A DNA stretch of 64,000 nucleotides from JADFQT01 sp965216025. Its GTDB lineage: Bacteria > Chloroflexota > Dehalococcoidia > Lucifugimonadales > UBA3495. Shown here one piece after another: positions 33,200 through 43,081 of the stretch. The stretch spans positions 62,001 to 126,000 of the forward strand of contig CBDCEX010000009.1 in the NCBI GenBank assembly GCA_965216025.1, in the 5' to 3' direction. Both the position numbers and the translations under genes were made by a program. Positions within the stretch are counted from its first letter, which is position 1. Each line of letters opens with the position of its first letter. Below the pieces are notes generated by a model that saw nothing but the letters and a program-made list of their open reading frames with translations, was not told where the DNA came from and did no database searches.

Positions 33200-36175
33200 G
33201 TGACTACCGAGACACGTCGGACCCTGCCCCAGCCCAACGACCCGGTAAGGGAACCGGTCATAAACTCCCCCTTCGAGACTCCCCAGTGGCGATGGCAACT
33301 CGACGCCAGCACCAAGGCCTACGCCCCTGCCCTGCCGGGACGAAGAGAGTCCCAGAACATCCCGCCGGTCGCTGGTTCCAGGAAACTGCGAGGCACACAG
33401 GCCATGCCGGGTGAAATGGGAGCCCACTGGATTCCTCTCAAACTGGTCAACGACATCAGGAGCGCTATCGCCAACTGGCAGGAGGACGGATACCCAGGTA
33501 TCAGCCAGACCAGCCGGGACCTCATCAACCACTGGACCGATGAGGAGGCCTGCCAACTGTACTTCGCTCAACTTGACGCGATGTTGACCCACATTTACCT
33601 CAATGAGGCAGCAACCGACCAGATCAGGGAAGAAATCCAAGGAATAAACGACCAGTACAACAACGGCATACTCCGGATTGCTCACAAGATGGCGACCGCC
33701 ACCGGGAAGACCCCGGTGATGGCGATGTTGATCCTCTACCACACCGCGAACCACCGGAACGCTGCCCCTGACGACCACCGGTTCACCCGGCGTTTCCTGG
33801 TGATTACGCCAGGACTCACCGTCAGGGAGCGCCTCCAGGACTCCCTGGACCCAGGACACGAAGACAGCGACTGGAAGGCCTTCAACTTGGTACCACCCGG
33901 AGATCAGTGGGAGCAGGCCCTGACCTCCGCCAGCGTCAACGTGATCAACTACCACCAGATGCAACCCAAGGACATGGAGCCGACCAGCACCAAGCAGCAG
34001 CAGCTAATTGAGGGAGGCTCCAAGCCGACAACTCCTGAGGAACTGGAGGCTAGAAGGGAAACCCCACGGGACGTTGTGGACCGTATAGCCGACGGAAAAT
34101 CCCAGCAGGGACCCGTTCTGGTTATCAACGACGAGGGCCATCACTGCCACCGGGGAGACCCAGACAAGAAAAACGCTCTGCTCCAGAACACCCAGTGGTT
34201 CGAGGGCATCCAGCAGATACGAGATACCGGACTGCTCCGGTACGTCGTCGACATGTCGGCCACGCCAATCTTCCTGGCACAGTCCAACCCCAGGCCCTTC
34301 GACTGGATAGTCTCCGACTACTCCCTCATCGACGCCATCGAAGCGGGGCTGACCAAGATACCCCGGGTCCCAACGTCGACCAACCGGTCGAATGAGTCTG
34401 AACTCAGGGACATCTTCAGCCACACTGACTCCAAACAGGCTGGAGACTTCCGCCCCGACGTGACCGGGAACAACACCCTTCTGAAGGAGGCCCTGAACTC
34501 CCTCTACACGGACTACGTGGAGAAGGTGGAGGAATGGAGGGAATTAGGCAGGACGGAACCGCCAGTAATGGCCATCGTGATGAACTCCGTCAAGAACGCC
34601 AACGCGATGTTCCGGCACATCGCCGGCGGAGCAGTAACTCCCCTCCTCAGCAACTACGAGGGTCAAGGGAAGGACGAGATAAGGGACGACCCGCGCACCA
34701 TCATCGTTCACAGCAAAATGGAGGACGGGGAAGCCGCAACCGGAGAGACCGGCAGGTACATCAGGGAACTGGCTGATGCGTACCGGAGGAACCCGAAGTA
34801 TGGGTTCTCCGACTCAGACAAGGCTGAAGAGATCATCCGCCGGGTGATGAACACAGTCGGGAGATCCGGACTACCAGGAGAGAACGTCCGGTGCGTTATA
34901 TCGGTCAACATGCTGACCGAAGGGTGGAACACCAAGACCGTCACCCACCTCCTGGGATTCAGGAAGTTCGGCAGCAGCCTGCTCTGCGAGCAGGTGGCAG
35001 GCAGGACGCTTCGAAGGGTTACCAGAACCAAGGATGAGGACGAAATCAGGTTCGAGCCCGAGTACGCTCAGATACTGGGCATCCCGTTTCCACAGTACGG
35101 CGAACCCGAACCCGACCCGTGCAGGAAGGAAAAGAGAAGGTTTCCGCCTGTAACGGTCGAGCCGGAACCAAATAGGAGACACCTGAGAGTGGAATGGCCC
35201 AACGTGGTCCAACTCAGGCGCACCGGCGGCAACAGACCGGTCGAAGTCCTGACCAAGCCCGAAGGGCCGGACGAGAGCCACGAGGTCCCGGCCCACATCT
35301 CGGAAAGAATCAACGTAGAACCCACCGCGGGAGTGACTGCCCGGTTCCAGGGAGAACCTCCGGTTACCGCCAAGAGGTTCAGCTATCTCGCCGCAAGCAC
35401 CGTGGTGAAGAGAATCGAGCTGGAGACAGAGGAACAGGCCCGGGGCGGGGACGACGACGCGCCCATCATCCAGTTGGCGCGGCTCTTCAGCCAGACCGTG
35501 AACGCCGCTGAGAAATACCGTCAGAAGGGTTACCTGACCGGACCGGAGAACCAGGACCGGTGGCCCAGCGATGAGATGGCAGTCCTCAGTGCCAGTGAAT
35601 GGCTCCACAGGAACATTGAGGTAACCAAGCCAGACAGGTCCGGCGTTCAGATGGAAGCGGAGGGGTCGGCAATCGCCCCCTGGCTACACACCGGACTGCT
35701 CAGAACGTATGACGTTGGGAACAACCCTGAGAGGGTGTACGGACCCACGAAGAAATCAGAGATCAGGTATGCGGACTGCGACTCCTCCTGGGAGGTGGCC
35801 CTGGCGCAGAACCTGGACGAGATGCCGGAGATAACCCGGTGGGCCAGGAACAAGGGACTGAACTGGTCCATCCCCTACGTGGTCGACCGGCAACAGAAAA
35901 GATACTGGCCCGACTTTGTGGCGGTGGTTCCCCTTTCTGAGGACCTGGAACTGAACATCGTCATAGAGACGAAGGGACTGGTGCGGGAATACGATCCAAT
36001 CAAGAGAAGGTGGGCCCAGGAATACTGGGTGCCGGCGGTCAACCGGCACCCAGAGTACGGCACCGCCGCGGGGAAGGTGTGGACCTACCTTTACCTAGAC
36101 AGCGAGGCCTTGGTGGCACAAGCTAAGGAGAGGATTCTCGAAGTCCTCGAGAAAGCACGGATCGGCGAAGCATAG
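33200..36175 (+). CDS. Type III-like restriction enzyme, helicase-nuclease (Res) subunit
   Basis: GTG 33200 with AAGGAG nine bases upstream gives 991 residues. The N-terminus PVINSPFETPQW is a signature of the BPTD_3080 group of restriction endonucleases. Superfamily 2 helicase motifs appear in order: MATATGKT (164-171), LVINDEGHHCH (DEAH-type box, near 310), YVVDMSATP, VNMLTEGWNTKTV, and QVAGRTLRR. A C-terminal PD-(D/E)xK nuclease is suggested by WPDFVAVVPLSEDLELNIVI with ETKG directly after. It should translocate on DNA and cut unmodified sites in concert with the methyltransferase encoded at 36903. It is intact, and a gene of unknown function lies between the two. The site specificity cannot be told. 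Confidence 0.88.
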   Translation: MTTETRRTLPQPNDPVREPVINSPFETPQWRWQLDASTKAYAPALPGRRESQNIPPVAGSRKLRGTQAMPGEMGAHWIPLKLVNDIRSAIANWQEDGYPGISQTSRDLINHWTDEEACQLYFAQLDAMLTHIYLNEAATDQIREEIQGINDQYNNGILRIAHKMATATGKTPVMAMLILYHTANHRNAAPDDHRFTRRFLVITPGLTVRERLQDSLDPGHEDSDWKAFNLVPPGDQWEQALTSASVNVINYHQMQPKDMEPTSTKQQQLIEGGSKPTTPEELEARRETPRDVVDRIADGKSQQGPVLVINDEGHHCHRGDPDKKNALLQNTQWFEGIQQIRDTGLLRYVVDMSATPIFLAQSNPRPFDWIVSDYSLIDAIEAGLTKIPRVPTSTNRSNESELRDIFSHTDSKQAGDFRPDVTGNNTLLKEALNSLYTDYVEKVEEWRELGRTEPPVMAIVMNSVKNANAMFRHIAGGAVTPLLSNYEGQGKDEIRDDPRTIIVHSKMEDGEAATGETGRYIRELADAYRRNPKYGFSDSDKAEEIIRRVMNTVGRSGLPGENVRCVISVNMLTEGWNTKTVTHLLGFRKFGSSLLCEQVAGRTLRRVTRTKDEDEIRFEPEYAQILGIPFPQYGEPEPDPCRKEKRRFPPVTVEPEPNRRHLRVEWPNVVQLRRTGGNRPVEVLTKPEGPDESHEVPAHISERINVEPTAGVTARFQGEPPVTAKRFSYLAASTVVKRIELETEEQARGGDDDAPIIQLARLFSQTVNAAEKYRQKGYLTGPENQDRWPSDEMAVLSASEWLHRNIEVTKPDRSGVQMEAEGSAIAPWLHTGLLRTYDVGNNPERVYGPTKKSEIRYADCDSSWEVALAQNLDEMPEITRWARNKGLNWSIPYVVDRQQKRYWPDFVAVVPLSEDLELNIVIETKGLVREYDPIKRRWAQEYWVPAVNRHPEYGTAAGKVWTYLYLDSEALVAQAKERILEVLEKARIGEA

Positions 36176-36199
36176 AGAGGACGCATCAAGGAGGAGAAT

Positions 36200-36865
36200 A
36201 TGGACGGTATCCTTGGCAAAATAGGATCCATATTGAGAATCTCCACGAAAAGCGATTCAACAAACAACCGAAGTTTCCGAGCACGAGACATTCGAAGCAA
36301 CGAGGGTCCCGTCACAGTAGACCAGAGCATCAACCCAACCATAGTGATGAGCGACTCAGAGGAGTCTGACGGAAAACGAAGGCGCAGGGACGCTGCGGAA
36401 AAAGTGTGGAACGCTTTCCTGGAGCTTAAACATAATGAAATAACCGCTGTCTGGATAATGGACATACTCCAACCTATCAGTGACATGTCGGACCTGCACA
36501 AGAATTCCTATTTTTCCTCTGCATTGAAGGTTTTGCGGACACAGGGGATGGAAAGGCTGATCCAGAAATATGTGCAACCCGGCAGAGAAATAGAGGGACA
36601 CAGAAGCCATATATCGGACTCTCTATGGGAGTTGTTCAAGGCCTATGAATTGTTGACAGTGCGGCCTGCATTACTGCTTCTAGACCCCAAAACGGAGGTC
36701 GCGGCGACCAGTTGGTGGAATGACACAATAATTAGCAAGACACTTAATGGGCAGTCGATGCCACAAAATCTGAACCAACTCGCGCAGATGCAAGAAATCC
36801 CCCTTACCCTGTGCAAGAATGCTCTAGAAAAGCAGATCCTGCTCGAGGTGCAATCCGTAGGATAA
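36200..36865 (+). CDS. Unknown protein inside the restriction-modification cassette
   Basis: A 221-residue protein 24 bp after the restriction gene and 37 bp before the methyltransferase, with AAGGAGGAG upstream. The N-terminal 50 residues are Ser/Asn/Arg-rich and likely disordered. The rest is all-helical (AAEKVWNAFLELKHNEITAV, then SALKVLRTQGMERLIQKYVQ). Its base composition is visibly more AT-rich than both neighbours, suggesting separate acquisition. No domain is recognised. By position it could be a specificity, control or immunity-type accessory of the system. Confidence 0.65.
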   Translation: MDGILGKIGSILRISTKSDSTNNRSFRARDIRSNEGPVTVDQSINPTIVMSDSEESDGKRRRRDAAEKVWNAFLELKHNEITAVWIMDILQPISDMSDLHKNSYFSSALKVLRTQGMERLIQKYVQPGREIEGHRSHISDSLWELFKAYELLTVRPALLLLDPKTEVAATSWWNDTIISKTLNGQSMPQNLNQLAQMQEIPLTLCKNALEKQILLEVQSVG

Positions 36866-36902
36866 CCACGCCAATCAAACTAAGAGGGATAGGAGAAGCA
36901 GA

Positions 36903-39560
36903 ATGCCTCCCCGTCGAAGACAGGCCGCAACCCAGACAGCCGAAGCATACAACTACGCCAGTGCCGAGAAACTGAACAACCCCACCAGTGAGACCGCACT
37001 GGGGATGGAACCCGAAGACCTTGCGGACCAACCCATCCCGGAGATGGAGGAAGAGGAGGAACGGGTCAGACACCCGCGACTCCAGTGGAACCGGGGGGAG
37101 CAGACCGACCATTCACGGACCTTCGGCCCGCTCTACATCCACGACAAGGTGTCCCCGGAGCAGTTCCTGAAAACCATCACGAAGGCTAACCCCCAGAGGG
37201 ACATGTGGGCCCTCCTAAACGGGCTGCCGGAAGATGCTGCGGCGAAGCCTTATGAATACAGCGGACACTGGACCAACCGCCTCATTCGGGCCACGGCCCA
37301 GAGGGCGATGGCCAGCCTGCTGTACAAAGACGGGATGCGGGGGAAGGTCAACCTCATCTACCTGGACCCGCCGTACAACAAGTCCTTCCGGAGCAACTTC
37401 CAAGCCAGCACCGATACGCCGGAGACGGAGGAGGACTGGGACGACCTTCCGAACGATCCGGTTGCCATCAAGGCCTTCCGGGACACCTACCGGGACGGGG
37501 TTCATTCGTATTTGGACGGGCTGTACGAACAACTGACACTCGGGAGGGAACTTCTAGCCGAGGGTGGGAGCTTCATCGTCCAGATTGGGCCAGACAACGT
37601 CCACGAAGTGGTCATGCTGATGGCAGAAGTCTTCGGCAGGGAGAATCACGTAGCAACGATTGCATACCGGACAGGCACGAACCAAAGCACCGTGATGATT
37701 CCTGAAATTGGAAACTGGCTCGTTTGGTTCGCAAAGGACAAAAGCAGAGCCAAATATTGCCAATTGTACGAGCCTCTCTCGCTGAAAGAGAAAATCACCC
37801 TCATGTCTTCTTACGCCATGTGCGAATTGGAAGACGGCACATGCAGAACACTTACAGCAACTGAGAGAGATGATCCCGACACCATCCCGGAAGGAGCGAG
37901 AATATTCCAAAGGGAGAGGTTGGACTCCAGTGGAGCAGGGAGATCCGAGCCTTTCCAGTGGCAAGGTACAGAGTATTTTTGCCATGCAGGAGGCCACTGG
38001 CGGGTCAGCCACGAGGGATTAGAGACTCTTGGAAAGCTAGATCGCCTAGTTGTAACTCCCAATGGAGGCCTGCGCTGGAAGAAATACGCGGAAGAATTAC
38101 CTGGAAGGCATATCAACGCGATTTGGACAGATACGCCAGGAACCCAGAACAAGCAGTACGTGGTCGAAACCCCGCCCAAAGTCCTCGAACGCTGCCTCCT
38201 GATGACAACTGACCCAGGGGACCTCGTGCTGGACCTCACCTGCGGATCGGGAGCCATGCCCTTCCAGGCCGAAACCTGGGGTCGACGATGGATCGCCATC
38301 GACGTGGCACAGGTATCCATTGCCATAGCACGGGAGAGACTCATCACCAACACCTATACTTACCATATGCTCAAAGACTCCCCCCAGGGCGCCAAGCTGG
38401 ACCACGAGATGGAGCAGGCACTCCTCTCACCAGAAGAGCGGACGCCGTTCGAGGAACCGTCTCACGACACCTACAAACACGACCCTCAGAGAGGGTTCGT
38501 GGTCGAGCGTCAGCTCAGGGTCTCCGCTGGGACACTGGCATACGGACACGGAGACGAGGAACCCATAAAGCACCCCGACCGGACCGTGAGGGTCAACAGC
38601 CGGACCAGAGTCGCCTCTCCTTTCACCGTCGAGTCCGATTCCCCATACCGGTCGATTACTCCGGGAGATCAGAACGGCCACCACCAGGACGCCGACGTGG
38701 AAACTCTCCTCCAGACGACCGGGTTCATCCTCCCGGAGCCTGAAGAAGAGAACCCCGTAATCAAGAGGATCAGCGACAGCTTGGAAACATCCGGCATAGG
38801 GCAACCGGGGAAAGGCCGGTACAAGGTCGAAAACCTGGCACCGTCCGACGTGATGGACGTGACCCACACCGGTACCCTGATAGCGCCGGACGGAGAGCGA
38901 CACCCTGCATATTTCTACATCGGCCGGGAGGACGAGGTGATCTCGGCGGTCCAGACCAGGAACGCCGCCACCGCCATCGCCAACGTGGACCCCAGTTGCC
39001 GGCACCTGGTCATGGTCGGGTTCGGAAGGGACGGAGACGCCCACTCCGTGGGCCGTTACAGACCTGGCATGACCATCCTGCAGGTGCAGACGAACCGGGA
39101 CCTTCAACTTCCGTGGCTGAAGGAAGAGAAAACAGACACCGCCTTCACTATCATCAGCGAGCCGGAGGTTCAGCTCCACCAGTTGGACGACGAGAGAGTG
39201 CAACTGGAAGTGGTCGGGCTCAACTGTTTCAACCCCAAACTGGGGGTGGTGGAGGTAGGAGACGCTCGGCAGATGATGGGGATCATGGTTGACACCGAAT
39301 ACGACACAGAGTCGTTCCGGGCCAAGCTGATCAACGTGAGGCAGGTCGGGCGTAATCAGAGGACCCTCAAGAACTTGCGGGCCGCGTTCAACCGGGAGAT
39401 AGACCCGGAGAAGTGGGAGCAGATGCTGACCACGAAGACCATACCGTTCGAGCTCCCGGCGCCGGGTGTGAAGATCGCAGTGAAGGTCATCGACCAGACT
39501 GGGATGGAACACATGACGGTGATCGACGACCCCAGCGGCTTTCTACAAGCCGCCGTATGA
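36903..39560 (+). CDS. Site-specific DNA adenine methyltransferase (beta class, type III Mod-like)
   Basis: The 885-residue protein has the catalytic motif IV NLIYLDPPYNKSF (DPPY at 155-158) before the SAM-binding motif I (VLDLTCGSGA, near 442-451). This is the order of beta-class amino methyltransferases such as type III Mod proteins. ETWGRRWIAIDVAQ follows motif I as usual. A long C-terminal part of about 430 residues, without clear motifs, probably carries target recognition and contacts the Res subunit. It methylates adenine in the recognition site to protect the host. It is the last gene of the cassette and ends 20 bp before a MITE. Intact. Confidence 0.88.
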   Translation: MPPRRRQAATQTAEAYNYASAEKLNNPTSETALGMEPEDLADQPIPEMEEEEERVRHPRLQWNRGEQTDHSRTFGPLYIHDKVSPEQFLKTITKANPQRDMWALLNGLPEDAAAKPYEYSGHWTNRLIRATAQRAMASLLYKDGMRGKVNLIYLDPPYNKSFRSNFQASTDTPETEEDWDDLPNDPVAIKAFRDTYRDGVHSYLDGLYEQLTLGRELLAEGGSFIVQIGPDNVHEVVMLMAEVFGRENHVATIAYRTGTNQSTVMIPEIGNWLVWFAKDKSRAKYCQLYEPLSLKEKITLMSSYAMCELEDGTCRTLTATERDDPDTIPEGARIFQRERLDSSGAGRSEPFQWQGTEYFCHAGGHWRVSHEGLETLGKLDRLVVTPNGGLRWKKYAEELPGRHINAIWTDTPGTQNKQYVVETPPKVLERCLLMTTDPGDLVLDLTCGSGAMPFQAETWGRRWIAIDVAQVSIAIARERLITNTYTYHMLKDSPQGAKLDHEMEQALLSPEERTPFEEPSHDTYKHDPQRGFVVERQLRVSAGTLAYGHGDEEPIKHPDRTVRVNSRTRVASPFTVESDSPYRSITPGDQNGHHQDADVETLLQTTGFILPEPEEENPVIKRISDSLETSGIGQPGKGRYKVENLAPSDVMDVTHTGTLIAPDGERHPAYFYIGREDEVISAVQTRNAATAIANVDPSCRHLVMVGFGRDGDAHSVGRYRPGMTILQVQTNRDLQLPWLKEEKTDTAFTIISEPEVQLHQLDDERVQLEVVGLNCFNPKLGVVEVGDARQMMGIMVDTEYDTESFRAKLINVRQVGRNQRTLKNLRAAFNREIDPEKWEQMLTTKTIPFELPAPGVKIAVKVIDQTGMEHMTVIDDPSGFLQAAV

Positions 39561-39580
39561 GGTAGTGCATAACTCAGTAC

Positions 39581-39715
39581 GTAACTGTTCAGACTTGAGG
39601 GGATCTGAGTGTCTGATCGCCGAGAATTCTTGGGTTCATACCTGCTGTTGACGCTCAAACCAGCCGTCATCAACAGACCCTCAGCCAATTCAACACCCGA
39701 AGTCTGAACAGTTAC
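39581..39715. mobile_element. MITE C (135 bp) with IS66-type ends
   Basis: The ends GTAACTGTTCAGACTT (39581) and its complement (to 39715) match the IS66-family element at 8773-10203, but the 100-bp interior is not coding. Flanking octamers differ, so no target duplication is seen. It cut off the 5' part of the IS607 tnpA. Confidence 0.75.
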
Positions 39716-39717
39716 GT

Positions 39718-40065
39718 CTGTGGGCGTATGCTGGACAGAATGGGATTGCGCTGGATCGAGTTGTTTCCGAGGTAGCCAGCGGCTTGAACGACCGGCGACC
39801 CAATCTGCGTCGTCTGCTGTCGGATCCCAGGGTGGGGACCATACTGGTTGAACATCGGGACCGGCTGGCGAGATTCGGTGTGGGCCTGGTGGACGCCATG
39901 CTGCAGGCGCGCGGTGGCAGGTTGCTGGTGGTTGAGGACAAGGAGGTCGATGATGACCTGGTGCGGGTTATGACCGAGATCCTGACCTGTTTCTGCGCGC
40001 GGCTCTACGGTCGGCGCAGTGCCGCCAACCGGGCCAGAAGAGCGCTCAGCATCGCGCAGGAATAG
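39718..40065 (+). pseudogene. tnpA: IS607 serine recombinase (TnpA), N-terminus lost
   Basis: The frame opens right at the MITE C edge with LWAYAGQNGIALDRVVSEVA, then SGLNDRRPNLRRLLSDPRVG, TILVEHRDRLARFGVGLVDA and FCARLYGRRSAANRARRAL. This is the C-terminal two thirds of IS607-type serine resolvases. The helix-turn-helix and the catalytic Ser region normally at the N-terminus are missing. It cannot catalyse transposition. The stop is six bases before the tnpB start, the normal IS607 arrangement. Confidence 0.8.
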
Positions 40066-40070
40066 TCCGC

Positions 40071-41553
40071 ATGGTCAAGACACGCACCAAACAGCGTACC
40101 ACCTGCCCTGATGGTTGGCTAAAAGCCGGCGTCAAGGTGCAGGGCAATCGCGTCTAAAACTGCCTTTTCGAACTTCGGTACAGAAGGCTAGCGAATGGTA
40201 AATATTCCGATGCTTTCCCAGCTATTTTGACTATAACACGTAAAGATCGAAAGACTTCCGGGACTCGTCAGACCCCAAAGAGCCACTGTCCCAAACCTGG
40301 GGGCGATTAAGACGCGATTGCCCTGCGTCAAGGTGCCGGTCAGCCTGACGGTGAAGCAGGAGTGGTATGCCACCCGCGCGGTCGGCATTGCCCGTGCCGT
40401 CTTCAACCTGATGGTCGCCACCCACCAGTCGGCCCGTGCCCAGGTGCACGGACTTTGGCCCAGTCCGATGGAGCTGGAGAAACAGTTCAATGACCTGAAG
40501 CATCAGCCTGAGTTCGGGATGCAGTACGCCACCGAGGTGAGCAAGTTCGTGGCTCAGGACGCGTCGCGTGATTTCAGGGGGGCGTATCAGAACTGGCGCA
40601 ATCCCGAACTGCGGGCCGCCAAGGCCAGCTTCAGGAAGAAGAGCCGTTTCGGCACCGGGTCTTTCCTGGCCGCCTCCGGCGTGGACCGCGTCAGATACGA
40701 TGGCCACCGCCGTATCAGACTGCCCTATCTGGGTTCGGTGAAACTCAAGCGAGAGCTGCCGGAGGGCATCGCCTATGAGGTGCGGATCAGGAAGGAGAAC
40801 GGCAGCTGGAACGCCAGCGTTAATTACTGGAAGCCGCCCGTCGACGCCGAGGAGAAAACCCACCTCTGTGGCGCCGTCGATGTCGGGATAACACCGCTGG
40901 CCGTGGACAGCCAACTTGTCCACTACGAGAATCCTAAAGCACTGGGCCAATCGCTACGTAAATTGGCTCGCTGGTAACGTGCCCTGGCGCGGCGTACTGT
41001 CGGTTCCCGAGGCTGGCACGAGGCGCAACGGCGGGTCGCTGCCATTCACCGACGCAGCATCGGACTGCGGGAGAACGGGCACCACCAGGTGAGCCGCCTG
41101 CTGGTCAGGAAGTATGCCGTGCTGGCCATCGAGAGCCTGAACGTGGCGTGCATGGACCAGCTTCCTCATCAGGCCAGAGCTATCCGCGACGCTGCCATCG
41201 GAGGATTGCTGCAGAAGATCCGCTATAAGGCTGACTGGTACGGAACTATCATCGTGGAAGCAGACCGGTTCTTCCCATCCAGCAAGCTCTGCTCCGACTG
41301 CGGCGCTCACAACGCCGCGTTGGGTCGGGAACCATACTGGACCTGCTCCGGCTGCGGCGTGCAACACGACCGCAACGAGAACGCCGCGCTCAACCTGTTG
41401 GGTCTGGCGTTAGACGCAGCTCGCGACCTGCCTAAACTCGCGTTAGGGCCGGTTGGGCCCGATGTAACGCTCCCGGACGGGAAGGCGCTGGCTGGCGGCA
41501 AACGCGTCTCCGGTGAAACCGCAGGGCCTTTTCATTTTCTCAAAATAGTATAA
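40071..41553 (+). pseudogene. tnpB: IS607 TnpB RNA-guided nuclease gene, interrupted and nonsense-mutated
   Basis: ATG 40071 starts MVKTRTKQRTTCPDGWLKAG, then the gene is split by a MITE (40140-40325). Removing the MITE and one 10-bp duplicate rejoins VKVPVSLTVKQEWYATRAVG in frame. The protein then carries the RuvC residues: GAVDVGITPLAV (Asp), LAIESLNV (Glu) and HDRNENAALNL (Asp), with the zinc ribbon CSDCG..CSGCG. A TAA at 40975-40977 interrupts the frame after KLARW, and homologous sequence resumes at once (RALARRTVGSRGWHEAQRR). The 3' end is cut by ISAs1 at 41522, removing the native C-terminus and the guide RNA region. The gene is doubly or triply inactivated. Confidence 0.85.
40140..40325. 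mobile_element. MITE D (186 bp) derived from ISAs1, inside tnpB
   Basis: It has inverted ends CAGGGCAATCGCGTCTWAA, identical to the left end of the ISAs1 remnant at 8072. It is flanked by a perfect 10-bp target duplication CGTCAAGGTG (40130-40139 and 40326-40335), the size typical of ISAs1. The interior has no gene. Precise excision would restore the tnpB frame. Confidence 0.9.
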
Positions 41554-42794
41554 AATTATTACCAGTTTAAGCGGGAGGGAAGGATGATGACTTTGAGAGA
41601 AGCGCTGGATTTGGTGCCTGACTTCCGGAGTGGCCAAGGGCGACGCCACTCTTTGGGGGCGATCCTGGCCTTGGCCACCTGTGCCATGCTGTGCGGCGCC
41701 CGCAGCTTATACGCCATAGCCCAATGGGGGCGGGACCAATGGGGTGCTACGGCGCAGCTTTTGGGGTTCAGCCAGGAGAAGACACCCTGCGTGGCCACCC
41801 TCCACCGGGTGTTCAAGGGCCTGGACGTGGCGGCCTTTGAGGCAGAAGTCGGCAACTGGCTGGCAAATAGCGGGGTAGAGGCGGATGACCCCCTGTCCCT
41901 GGACGGGAAAACCTTGCGAGGGGTCCACGGCCAAGAGATACCCGGGGTCCATCTGGTGTCGGCCTACGCTAGCCGCGCTGGGGCAGTGCTGGCGCAGGTA
42001 GCTGCGCCGGGCAAAGGGGAAGAATTGGCGGCGGTCAAAGAAGTATTGGGCCAGGTCTCCCTGAAGGGTCGGGTAGTAGTGGCTGATGCCTTACTGACCC
42101 AACGGAAAGTCTGTGAGCAGATTGTGGCAGGCGGCGGAGAGTATCTGCTGCCAGTTAAAGAGAATCAGCCCACCTTGCGCCGAGACCTGGAGGTGGCTTT
42201 TTCCCCTGCTAGGAACTGAGAGGGCTGGTGGCCCAACCGTACCTCCCTGGCTGGCAGCGGAGTGGCGAGCACACGGGGCCAAGCTGACGGTCTGGGCCGA
42301 TGCTCCAGTAAAGCGGCGTCATGGGCGGCTGGAGCGGCGAGAGTTGTGGGCCTTGGCCGACCCAGAGCTAAATGGCTACGTGGGCAGCGCTGGGACGGTC
42401 GGGGAAGCGTGGCCGCATCTGCAACAGGTGTGTCGGCTAGAGCGCCAGCGGGTCGTGAAGGGCAAGAAACAGGTGGCTGTGAGCTATGCAATTAGCAGTC
42501 TCCCAGCCACTGATGCCGATGCGAGGCGATTGTTGAGCCTTTCCCGTGGGCACTGGGGCATCGAGAACCGCCTCCATTGGGTACGGGATGTGACCTTCGA
42601 CGAGGACCGCTCTCAGGTGCGCACTGGGGCCGCCCCACAGGTGCTGGCGAGCCTGCGGAACCTGGTCATCAGCTTGGTACGTCGGGCTGGGCATTCCAAC
42701 GTAGCCGCTGCCCTACGCCGCCACAATGCCCATCTCAGCGAAGCTTTCGACATGATGGGCTTTACCTACCAGGCAGGAGAATGAAAAGGCCCTG
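41522..42794 (+). mobile_element. ISAs1-family insertion sequence, second type
   Basis: The ends CAGGGCCTTTTCATT at 41522 and the complement ending at 42794 bound a single transposase gene. The flanks GGTGAAACCG and GTCGAAGCCG are similar but not identical, so no clean duplication is left. It truncates tnpB on the left and a coiled-coil gene on the right. Confidence 0.85.
41584..42784 (+). pseudogene. ISAs1-family transposase split by one frameshift
   Basis: The N-terminal frame (41584 to 42219) has ALDLVPDFRSGQGRRHSLGA, DPLSLDGKTLRGVHG (first Asp region), RVVVADALLTQRKV (second Asp) and YLLPVKENQPTLRRDL. The remainder, in the next frame from about 42200, contains AVSYAISSLPATDADARRLL, HWGIENRLHWVRDVTFDED (catalytic Glu) and the usual C-terminus HNAHLSEAFDMMGFTYQAGE. 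The switch falls at CTTTTTCCCC (about 42197-42206), a run that could support ribosomal frameshifting or simply mark an indel. Combined length (about 395 residues) is normal. It is a different subgroup from the copy at 8151. Confidence 0.85.
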
Positions 42795-42941
42795 GTCGAA
42801 GCCGCGACTCGCTTGGAGCTAATCGGATTATCCGGCCGGATTGAAGAAGCCAAAGGTCCGCTGGCCGAGCTGGAACAGGGAATAGATCGGCTGCGGGATG
42901 CCCTGGAGTCGGTAAGGGAACGCTCCTCCAGCGTTGGTTGA
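42782..42941 (+). pseudogene. C-terminal remnant of a coiled-coil protein
   Basis: Beyond the ISAs1 end the frame EKALVEAATRLELIGLSGRI followed by PLAELEQGIDRLRDALESVR runs to a TGA at 42939-42941. The heptad-like, Glu/Arg/Leu-rich pattern is protein-like. The 5' part of the gene is not found in the window, so it was probably removed by the IS insertion. Confidence 0.4.
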
Positions 42942-43081
42942 CTCCGCCCCACGCCAGCCAACCGGGTTAGGAAGCACCCGAAAATTTCTTTTCCACCCTA
43001 GGTCTGGGGCCCGGTTTTAGATATCATCGACCGTAGTATGAGCCACTGGAACCCCCCTCCTATTCCGACTATACTGGCGGC

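Noticed and set aside
38427..39512. Minus-strand open frame opposite the methyltransferase C-terminus
   Set aside because: Shadow of a strongly supported gene; no motif and no ribosome binding site.
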